This document shows positions 1 through 5,895 of a stretch of 64,000 nt of DNA, in pieces (position 1 is the stretch's first letter; each line of letters opens with the position of its first letter). A program made the translations under genes and the position numbers. A model generated the notes under the pieces. It saw only the letters and a list, made by a program, of their open reading frames with translations, ran no database searches and was not told the origin of the DNA. The stretch covers positions 21,711 through 85,710 of the IMG/VR virus record IMGVR_UViG_3300044627_003499. One strand, given 5' to 3'. Source of the stretch: a virus.

Positions 1-511
1 CAGCCGTAAGTGTCGACTGAATGATTCCAGTGGCAGCCGTAAGTGTCTGGAAATTTCCTGTGGTGACGTTAGCGGTAATACCGGTGACAGTTGTCGCTTG
101 GATGTTATTGCCGGTGATCGTGGCGCCAGATACTCTGTCCGTAAATCGTCCGGACACAAAGTTTGCCATGGAGCCAGTGAAGGTTGTTCCACTGGTAGTG
201 CCGCTGACATTTAAATTGTTCTGGACGATAACACCGCTAAATGTTCCAAGGCCTGAACTTGTGACAGTGCTCAGGCTTGTCGCACCACTAACGGTTAAAC
301 CACCTTGAATTACAACATTGCCGCTGATTGTTTCGCCAGTGACGTTTGCATAGTATTGATCTAGGTAAGTACGGAACTGACTGAAGGTAATTTTTTTGTT
401 GCGCAGTACCGGGTCCACTTCAAAAACGTGGACCAGCGTCATGAGGTCTTCATCAACAATCGCGGTGCCGTCAATCGACGGAAACTCGCTGATCCTTCTA
501 TTGGTGGCCAC
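1..511 (-). CDS. Tail fibre-like protein, N-terminal part (runs off the left edge)
   Basis: The reading frame is open from a GTG at 511 to the window edge. A TAG directly precedes the GTG, so no earlier start exists. The N-terminus contains ISEFPSIDGTAIV and KKITFSQFRTYL, which are typical of phage tail or base-attachment modules. It is followed by glycine, serine and threonine-rich repeats (GNVVIQGGLTVSG style) expected of a beta-helical trimeric fibre shaft. The C-terminal receptor-binding part lies outside. A TATAAT-like box lies about 20 nt upstream on this strand. The protein probably contacts the host cell surface, by family resemblance only. Confidence 0.8.
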   Translation of the reverse strand, partial: MATNRRISEFPSIDGTAIVDEDLMTLVHVFEVDPVLRNKKITFSQFRTYLDQYYANVTGETISGNVVIQGGLTVSGATSLSTVTSSGLGTFSGVIVQNNLNVSGTTSGTTFTGSMANFVSGRFTDRVSGATITGNNIQATTVTGITANVTTGNFQTLTAATGIIQSTLTA

Positions 512-556
512 CTACTTATACTGCGCAGTATTATACCTAATTATAGTTCTCTTTGC

Positions 557-868
557 TCACTTAACCCTTACCTCAATCTTTGGCAGCAGGTTGGAAACAC
601 CGTGCCAAACAAATTGGATTCCTGTTACAATTCCACAAGAAATGAGAAATACAACCAGTAATTCTGCAACGGTAAGGTTGCGCCGAACATACATCACCTG
701 CGGCGGTTGCTGTTGAAAGCTCGCTTGCTGGGCCAAGGCTTGTTGGATGGCTAGTTCTTTTGCCCTTGCTTTCATTGCTGCAAGATTTTCAGGACTGATC
801 TCATTCATGAAATAGTCCTGACCATTGGGTTGACCCGGAAACTGACTAGGGGGAATTTGTTCTTCCAT
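557..868 (-). CDS. Small membrane protein of unknown function
   Basis: This encodes 103 residues. The ATG at 868 is chosen because AAAAGG precedes it by about 10 nt. The N-terminal half is rich in Q, A and P. A single strongly hydrophobic segment near residues 66-85 (LLVVFLISCGIVTGIQFVW) is one transmembrane helix, and the C-terminus is basic. It lies between the tail fibre and a divergent HTH gene. A holin or a virion membrane protein are both possible, and neither is shown by the sequence. Confidence 0.65.
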   Translation of the reverse strand: MEEQIPPSQFPGQPNGQDYFMNEISPENLAAMKARAKELAIQQALAQQASFQQQPPQVMYVRRNLTVAELLVVFLISCGIVTGIQFVWHGVSNLLPKIEVRVK

Positions 869-919
869 GATGCAAAACCTTTTCACACACACTAGCATCT
901 ATAGAGAGGATTTGTCACC

Positions 920-1345
920 ATGAACTACGGCTTACGAAAAGGTTTGGAGGATATTGCCACCGAACTCAAAGGTATTCGCAACATCCTTTCGTCAATGTGG
1001 CACAGTCGTTACGGAGAAGACGAGACAAATATCTTGAATCCCCAGATTTACGCAGATGAATACGTATCAACTGAGGAGTGTGCCAAGCGGTTGGGCGTAT
1101 CCGATCAAACGATCAGAAATTGGATTTCTATTGGGCGTAAGACTCCTGACAAAGGTTGGGTAGAAGGTGTTCACTACGTCAATATTTCGCCAGATCCCAA
1201 TCGTAAAGCGGTTATTCGCATCCCATGGAACCAGATGATCCAAGCATTCTGTAAGAATCGCCAAAGTGATCTTTGGGATTTTATTGGCAATACCGGTGCA
1301 CGGTCGACCAAATATAAAACAACCAACCCCGATCGTCTCGTATAA
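920..1345 (+). CDS. HTH (excisionase/MerR-like) DNA-binding protein
   Basis: This encodes 141 residues with a good GAGAGGA Shine-Dalgarno 10 nt before the ATG. Residues about 50-90 (STEECAKRLGVSDQTIRNWI followed by a short wing ending in GVHYVN) form a winged helix-turn-helix of the MerR/excisionase type. It is the first gene of a plus-strand run and is transcribed divergently from the membrane protein gene. A regulator of the adjacent tail or early genes is plausible. The stop overlaps the next start. Confidence 0.7.
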   Translation: MNYGLRKGLEDIATELKGIRNILSSMWHSRYGEDETNILNPQIYADEYVSTEECAKRLGVSDQTIRNWISIGRKTPDKGWVEGVHYVNISPDPNRKAVIRIPWNQMIQAFCKNRQSDLWDFIGNTGARSTKYKTTNPDRLV

Positions 1346-1812
1346 TGCCGCACAGATTTCACGGGATTAAAACTGAGGTTGTAACCCTGGTCAATTACAG
1401 GGAAGTATTGCCAGCATCACTTGCAGATCAAGTGGAGATGTTCTTGCCACCCGAAGGATCTTTCGATGACGGGTGCCTGCAAAGATACCTGGAAAACTTA
1501 AAAAATTATGAAGAAGAAGATGCGAACTTTGGTATGACACTTGCCAATCGTTTGCGTCTTGCGTTCCAGGACTTAACACCTGATACGATCTGCGGCAAAT
1601 TCCCGCAAGCCGAATTGCCACTTAAACGACGGCTACGTTGTGTGGCAGAATATCTGATCCGTTCAGGAGAATTTGAAAAACTGAAGGACGATACTGGACG
1701 CCTCGTAAAAAAACGCGGTATCCTGGGCAAGATGGTTGTCTTGTACAAACCAACCAATAAACTACTGGAAGCACTAATTAAGCAGGGGTTGATCAAAAAT
1801 GAGCCGTCGTGA
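1345..1812 (+). CDS. Unknown protein, 155 aa
   Basis: I do not recognise this protein. Its start overlaps the stop of the HTH gene (TAATG) and its end overlaps the next gene by 14 nt, so it belongs to the same operon. The middle is acidic (NYEEEDANFG) and the C-terminal third is basic with a helix-turn-helix feel (GILGKMVVLYKPTNKLLEALIKQGL). No transmembrane segment or signal peptide is visible. Confidence 0.65.
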   Translation: MPHRFHGIKTEVVTLVNYREVLPASLADQVEMFLPPEGSFDDGCLQRYLENLKNYEEEDANFGMTLANRLRLAFQDLTPDTICGKFPQAELPLKRRLRCVAEYLIRSGEFEKLKDDTGRLVKKRGILGKMVVLYKPTNKLLEALIKQGLIKNEPS

Positions 1813-2185
1813 AAAATTGATCGCATCGGTGATCGGTCCTGAACTTGATCAAACGAAAGCCAAGATGCTTGATGCAACTATCAAGTTGATCCTTGGTGAC
1901 ATGGGGCAGCATTATTGCAAAATGTGGGAGCATGAAGGTCCAGGGGTGATGGTGTTTCAACCCGACAATTCCGACCGTTCGATGTTCTTCATGACGCTAA
2001 AAGAGATGCACTCAGCGCAAGAGGAGTGTGAACGCGGTAATGATGGTGATTTAGCTGAGACATTCAGGCGTATCCTCAGTGCCGCACAGAAGATTGATCC
2101 AGCGGAAAAAGCTGGTTACATCATCAATGATGCAGCGGGCATGCGTTATTTGGAAATCGACTATACCAAAGTGTCAGAAAACTGA
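1799..2185 (+). CDS. Unknown protein, 128 aa
   Basis: This is an alpha/beta soluble protein without a recognised motif. It starts inside the end of the preceding gene and its TGA overlaps the ATG of the methyltransferase-like gene, so translation is probably coupled. The segment GPGVMVFQPDNSDRSMFFMT reads like a small ligand or nucleic-acid binding fold, but that is only an impression. Confidence 0.65.
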   Translation: MSRREKLIASVIGPELDQTKAKMLDATIKLILGDMGQHYCKMWEHEGPGVMVFQPDNSDRSMFFMTLKEMHSAQEECERGNDGDLAETFRRILSAAQKIDPAEKAGYIINDAAGMRYLEIDYTKVSEN

Positions 2186-2772
2186 TGGCAATTGAAAACA
2201 TCAAGGCTCACGCAGAAGATCGTGAGTTAATCACAAGTTCTGACCTGGTTTCAGCAGCGCACGCCCTGATGGAGGGTATTGATCTTGATGTTGCCAGCTC
2301 GGATTTTGCAAATGAATACGTCGATGCCAAGAAGTATTTCACTCCATCTGACGATGGATTGAACTGCCAAACGTGGTACGGCAAGGTTTACGTCTTTCCT
2401 CCCAGCGGTGCATACTTCTGGGATAAGAAGAATGAACGTTGGAAGATGACACGGTCTTCTTCTCCAACTTTGACATCGTCACATGCGGTGTGGTTCCGAA
2501 AGCTTTACCGCAGCTGGTTAGCGAGAGAAGTAAGTCAGGGCTTGTACTTTACCAACTGCCCGGACATGATTCGTTACGAGTTTAAGATCTTTGATTTTCC
2601 CATCTGCATCTTGCGGACGCCACCGACGTTAACAGTTCGCAAGAGCACAGGTGTTGGCGTGCATAAAACGTGCACCTCACTATTGGTGTACCTGCCCCCC
2701 ATGGAAGATACGGGGAAAGCGATCGAACGTTTTAAGGATATTTACGAGCCAAGGGGGCACATTCTCTGTTAA
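2185..2772 (+). CDS. Phage N6-adenine methyltransferase-like protein with degenerate catalytic motif
   Basis: The 195-residue protein has the layout of the phage Dam-like family (DNA_N6_mtase type): LMEGIDLDVASSDFANEYV and KYFTPSDDGLNCQTWYGKVY, followed by the place where the catalytic (N/D)PP(Y/F) tetrapeptide belongs. Here that place reads FPPSG (VYVFPPSGAYF), so the first and fourth catalytic positions are lost. The rest is conserved, which suggests a maintained but probably non-methylating, DNA- or SAM-binding protein. It lies just upstream of dcd with a 32-nt gap containing AAAAGGA. An active enzyme with an unusual motif is a less likely alternative. Confidence 0.65.
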   Translation: MAIENIKAHAEDRELITSSDLVSAAHALMEGIDLDVASSDFANEYVDAKKYFTPSDDGLNCQTWYGKVYVFPPSGAYFWDKKNERWKMTRSSSPTLTSSHAVWFRKLYRSWLAREVSQGLYFTNCPDMIRYEFKIFDFPICILRTPPTLTVRKSTGVGVHKTCTSLLVYLPPMEDTGKAIERFKDIYEPRGHILC

Positions 2773-2804
2773 TTTCTCTAGAGTGAAAAGGATTAAAAGG
2801 AATT

Positions 2805-3392
2805 ATGAGCATCCTTGCCGACTGGGAAATTCGTGAGCAGGCCCTTGAACATGGGATGATTGATCCATTTGTGGATCATTTGGTAAGCAAGGAGAATGGA
2901 CGGAAGCTTCTCAGTTACGGCCTCAGTTCGTATGGATATGACATTCGCCTGTCACCTAGTCAGTGCCTGATTTTTGGCCGTGTACAAGCTGGGGATTGTG
3001 ACCCCAAGAATTTTGATCCCGACATTTTGAAGCCAGCGGATCTGCGGGAAGACGAACGTGGTCAATACTTCTTGCTGCCGCCGTACGGTTACTGTCTTGG
3101 GGTAGCGCACGAACGTTTGAAGCTCCCTGACAACATCAGTGTTGTAGCTGTTGGTAAATCTACGTATGCGCGGTCAGGGATCATGGTGAACATCACGCCT
3201 GCCGAAGCGGGATGGGAGGGTTACCTCACGCTTGAAATCAGTAACTGCACTGGTTTATTCAATCGCATTTATGCGAATGAGGGAATTACTCAGCTGTTGT
3301 TCCACACTGGCAGCCGTTGTGAAGTTACTTACCAGGACCGGAAAGGTAAGTATCAAGACCAACCAAAAACCGTTGTGTTCTCCCAAGTTTAG
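2805..3392 (+). CDS. dcd: dCTP deaminase (Dcd/Dut superfamily)
   Basis: The enzyme deaminates dCTP to dUTP, feeding dTMP synthesis by the phage ThyX encoded at 50.9 kb. The 195-residue length is normal for Dcd. Characteristic segments are SSYGYDIRLS near residue 43, the signature GKSTYARSGIMVNITP near 125, then AEAGWEGYLTLEISN containing the catalytic glutamate, and ANEGITQ near the C-terminus. Usual members have YARCG or similar, and the serine here is a small variation. AAAAGGA precedes the ATG by about 6 nt. A bifunctional dCTP deaminase/dUTPase cannot be excluded. Confidence 0.9.
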   Translation: MSILADWEIREQALEHGMIDPFVDHLVSKENGRKLLSYGLSSYGYDIRLSPSQCLIFGRVQAGDCDPKNFDPDILKPADLREDERGQYFLLPPYGYCLGVAHERLKLPDNISVVAVGKSTYARSGIMVNITPAEAGWEGYLTLEISNCTGLFNRIYANEGITQLLFHTGSRCEVTYQDRKGKYQDQPKTVVFSQV

Positions 3393-3760
3393 TATTGCTT
3401 ACCAAAGCTTGATCCAGGTTTACGGGCGTAGCCGGTACTTCCGGCTCGTCCGATTGTATCCCCCATACTTGGCAGTGCAACACCGTCCATTGTTGCTTCT
3501 GTTCTTGGTGTTTTACCTCGGATGGTTGGTTCAGCAATACCTGCTCTTTGTCGGTATGCCCCAGCGGTTTTGGCTGCCCTAAAGAACTTACCAACGCGGT
3601 CTTGATTATCGTTTAATGACTCAACAACTTGTCTTTCTTCTGACGGGAAACGACGTAAATCTGTATCGTACGCCTGTTCAGGATTAAGGTCAGTAACCTC
3701 AGCCCCTGACGTACCAGCGTCAGCCGTTGGATCGTAATTGGGGTCAAAGAATTTTGCCAT
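3389..3760 (-). CDS. Unknown protein, probably virion-associated
   Basis: The 123-residue protein begins MAKFFDPNYDPTADAGTSG and is rich in small and charged residues, ending in a low-complexity RKPGSSFGKQY tail. The ATG at 3760 is preferred to an in-frame start nine codons upstream, although no strong Shine-Dalgarno is seen. It converges with dcd, overlapping its last 4 nt. Composition resembles the small virion proteins further along the same strand. Confidence 0.55.
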   Translation of the reverse strand: MAKFFDPNYDPTADAGTSGAEVTDLNPEQAYDTDLRRFPSEERQVVESLNDNQDRVGKFFRAAKTAGAYRQRAGIAEPTIRGKTPRTEATMDGVALPSMGDTIGRAGSTGYARKPGSSFGKQY

Positions 3761-3801
3761 AGTATCATTGTAGAAGCAATAAATCAACCAGGGTATTCGC
3801 C

Positions 3802-4143
3802 ATGCATGGCGTCGCAGGTTTCTTAGATAGCTTCATTCAAGACGAAGTAAAGTGCCGCTGCCTCAGCGAAGAAGATTTTGGTGCACCGCTCGACAATGAA
3901 GCGAATGATGTACCATTAATGGATATGTACAACCGAGGCTTGGTCGCATGTCAACAGGGGCGGGAAAGGAATCCACTGAATCTCGAGGGGCAACGGCCTG
4001 GAACGACGGGGTATATTCCGTCAATGGAGGAGGGCCTGCAGATGGGGGCATCACCGAAACCCAGGGCGTTAGTGCTGGACCTGGAGGGACCCAGCGAGGA
4101 GATGCTGGAGCAGTCACGCAAACGTCGTGGTTTGAGCCGGTAA
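3802..4143 (+). CDS. Unknown protein overlapping the DUF3310 gene
   Basis: The 113-residue frame has an AGGG 9 nt before its ATG and a protein-like N-terminus (GVAGFLDSFIQDEVKCRCLSEE). Its last 65 codons overlap the next gene, which lies in the -1 frame relative to this one. Either both are translated separately or a -1 shift would fuse this N-terminus to the DUF3310 domain. No canonical slippery heptamer is obvious, so separate translation is favoured. Confidence 0.5.
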   Translation: MHGVAGFLDSFIQDEVKCRCLSEEDFGAPLDNEANDVPLMDMYNRGLVACQQGRERNPLNLEGQRPGTTGYIPSMEEGLQMGASPKPRALVLDLEGPSEEMLEQSRKRRGLSR

Positions 4144-4430
4144 CAGACGATTCTGGCTGCAAGGACGGTATTTGTCCTGTGCCCTGGCTAACGAAAGAAA
4201 AAGCTCCGGTGCTCCAGGAGGATGTGGTTAACCATCCTTCTCATTACACCGATGGGGGCATCGAAACAATTGAAGCCATTGAGGCAGCTTTAACCACCGA
4301 AGAATTCCGTGGTTACTGCAAGGGCAACTGCATGAAGTATATCTGGCGTGAGAAGCATAAAGGCGGGACAGAATCACTGAAGAAGGCACAGTGGTACATC
4401 AACCGCCTTATTGATTTGGACGAAGCTTAA
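3948..4430 (+). CDS. DUF3310 protein (SaV-like)
   Basis: The first 65 residues are low-complexity G, T and S-rich sequence. Residues about 92-158 form the DUF3310 domain: VVNHPSHYTDGGIETIEAIE, then GYCKGNCMKYIWREKHKGG and AQWYINRLI. The family is common in phages and has been called nucleotide kinase-like, but its activity is unclear. GAGG lies 9 nt before the ATG. The start is inside the preceding gene, so the true start could be further downstream, nearer the domain. Confidence 0.75.
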   Translation: MSTGAGKESTESRGATAWNDGVYSVNGGGPADGGITETQGVSAGPGGTQRGDAGAVTQTSWFEPVTDDSGCKDGICPVPWLTKEKAPVLQEDVVNHPSHYTDGGIETIEAIEAALTTEEFRGYCKGNCMKYIWREKHKGGTESLKKAQWYINRLIDLDEA

Positions 4431-4732
4431 AACGGTTGAAGCTCATCTTCGTCTTCGTCATCCTCGTCGTCGCCAATGCAAGCGGCGGCGAGTTCTGCTA
4501 ATTCCAAGTCGGTGGGAATGTCGAAGTCAATCGAGATGTTTTCTGCTGCGAGGATATCCTTGATGGCATACCACTCCATCAGGCGCTGGTGGTAGAGGTT
4601 CAGAAGTGCGTACAGCAATTCATCCCATGTCATCTCTTGCGCTGCAAGTTCTGCCTTGCGCATGGAGAACTGCAATTCCAACGGGAGTTCAAATTCCCTG
4701 GGCTCGACTGATCTCTCCATTCCAGCCTTCAT
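4427..4732 (-). CDS. nblA: NblA-like phycobilisome degradation protein
   Basis: Residues about 14-62 (FELPLELQFSMRKAELAAQ, then MTWDELLYALLNLYHQRL) align with the NblA core, which usually reads LxLEQQFS, R, M, LVKLYEQM. NblA recruits Clp protease to phycobiliproteins, and copies are known in freshwater cyanophages. In host cells it dismantles the light-harvesting antenna. Two points are unusual: NblA is normally about 60 residues and here the protein has 101, with an acidic tail (DDEDDEDEDE), and the residues around the second helix diverge. It sits next to the endolysin on the late strand, and the end overlaps the convergent DUF3310 gene by 4 nt. Confidence 0.65.
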   Translation of the reverse strand: MKAGMERSVEPREFELPLELQFSMRKAELAAQEMTWDELLYALLNLYHQRLMEWYAIKDILAAENISIDFDIPTDLELAELAAACIGDDEDDEDEDELQPF

Positions 4733-4756
4733 TTGCGTGTTGCAATTATTCTAATG

Positions 4757-5416
4757 CTAGCTGGCGGACAGAAGATCTGCTTCTTGGTCGTTAAAATCAA
4801 ACCAAAGGTTTTCATCAATTCTGAAGTTGTTTCCAAACTCTGCCAGGATGTATGGACTCATGAGTTCTTCCAAGCGTCGCACTGCTTTCACCTGATGGGG
4901 TGCTGCGGTGTAATTGCGGAATGCCGTCAACAATACTTCGGTAGAGGCCCAGGGATTTGCATCAACTCCTTGGAGGAACAAGTTGATTTCTTCTCGGCGT
5001 CGATCCAGGAGATTACCAACGACTTGATGATCAGCATTGAAGATCCACCGGCCCATTTCTCGCGTGGCACCGCAGTAATCTTCGTGCTCAATGCAATCGA
5101 TAATGGCGCTGTAAAGGAAGGGCTCCCAGCCGATGGAGTGAATAAAAGAAATCAAAGCTTGACGCATGCCGTCATCAAGGCCCAGGTTTTGCTTTAGCAG
5201 CTGGGTGTCAATGATATTTGTTTCGTGAAATAACAGCTCTAGTGCTTTTTGTGAACTGCAACGTTGACCACGTTTGACAGGAGAACCGTCAGGGTAAAAC
5301 TGTGTGCCGTAACCAATGGTGTACGGATCTTTCCCTGTGTGAGGATCTGCGAAAGCTTGTTCGTTAAAACCTTCGTATTTCCTGATCAGATTAAGCGCAG
5401 CAGAAAGATCCGACAT
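4757..5416 (-). CDS. Endolysin, GH24 phage lysozyme
   Basis: The N-terminal half resembles T4-type lysozyme (muramidase). Glu15 in IRKYEGF, Asp24 in AFADPHT and Thr33 in YTIGYGT reproduce the E-D-T triad and its spacing. The enzyme would cleave the peptidoglycan glycan backbone at the end of infection. The C-terminal half (from about residue 110) has no recognised wall-binding motif, and no signal peptide is present, so export would need a holin. The ATG at 5416 follows a perfect hairpin that contains the only Shine-Dalgarno; an in-frame TTG at 5440 is an alternative start. Confidence 0.85.
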   Translation of the reverse strand: MSDLSAALNLIRKYEGFNEQAFADPHTGKDPYTIGYGTQFYPDGSPVKRGQRCSSQKALELLFHETNIIDTQLLKQNLGLDDGMRQALISFIHSIGWEPFLYSAIIDCIEHEDYCGATREMGRWIFNADHQVVGNLLDRRREEINLFLQGVDANPWASTEVLLTAFRNYTAAPHQVKAVRRLEELMSPYILAEFGNNFRIDENLWFDFNDQEADLLSAS

Positions 5417-5417
5417 A

Positions 5418-5437
5418 GGAGTAACATTAGTTACTCC
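5418..5437 (-). promoter_or_regulatory. Hairpin sequestering the endolysin ribosome binding site
   Basis: GGAGTAAC and GTTACTCC form a perfect 8-bp stem with a 4-nt loop. It ends 1 nt before the endolysin AUG, and the 5' arm contains the only GGAG. Folding would block initiation. A protein operator is an alternative explanation for a perfect palindrome. Confidence 0.6.
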
Positions 5438-5451
5438 CAATCATACACAAT

Positions 5452-5577
5452 TTACTTACCTTGGCCGCGTGTTTGTTTGCGTCCGTGATTAGGAAGTGAG
5501 TGTTGCCCCTGTCCTTGACGAGTCTTTTTAGGGCGGGATTCAATCTTGACGACTGAGCTGGACTTGGGTTTGGCCAT
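5452..5577 (-). CDS. Small basic protein, 41 aa
   Basis: The frame starts MAKPKSSSVVKIESRPKKTR and continues QGQGQHSLPNHGRKQTRGQG. The highly basic, G and Q-rich composition with KKTRQGxGxH..PN resembles a tiny conserved protein often seen in cyanophage virion gene clusters (from memory). It lies between the endolysin and the next small gene on the same strand. No clear Shine-Dalgarno is visible. Confidence 0.6.
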   Translation of the reverse strand: MAKPKSSSVVKIESRPKKTRQGQGQHSLPNHGRKQTRGQGK

Positions 5578-5595
5578 GGGAAACCAATGTGGTGC

Positions 5596-5895
5596 TCACC
5601 ATTTTACACGGTGGCTCCAGTAGCGTGCTGACATTTTGTCGGGACTTGAATCTTGTGCATTGTGACGTGCGTAATAAGACTTGCGACGTGCCTTGTCCTT
5701 TTCTGAAGTTGGGTTTTTACCTGCGCCTTCAACTCCTTGCTGTCCAAATCTGATAATTTTTTCTTCACCGTCTTTACATGCTTTTACAACATGAGACTTT
5801 GTGGCATGACCTGGAGTGCGCTGCGGTTTGTTGCAGGCCATTTTATCTTTTGCCAACTTGGCAGCACCAGCGGCTTTCTTGCGTTTGTCAGACAT
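5596..5895 (-). CDS. Conserved small phage protein, 99 aa
   Basis: The protein has KSHVVKACKDGEEKIIRFG near residue 34 and RRKSYYARHNAQ near 70, ending in SARYWSHRVKW. This pattern (DGxEKIIRFGQQGV...RRKSxxARH) is widespread among cyanophages and other environmental phages, without known function. It is basic and may bind nucleic acid or belong to the virion. Its ATG is adjacent to the stop of the large upstream gene. Confidence 0.7.
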   Translation of the reverse strand: MSDKRKKAAGAAKLAKDKMACNKPQRTPGHATKSHVVKACKDGEEKIIRFGQQGVEGAGKNPTSEKDKARRKSYYARHNAQDSSPDKMSARYWSHRVKW

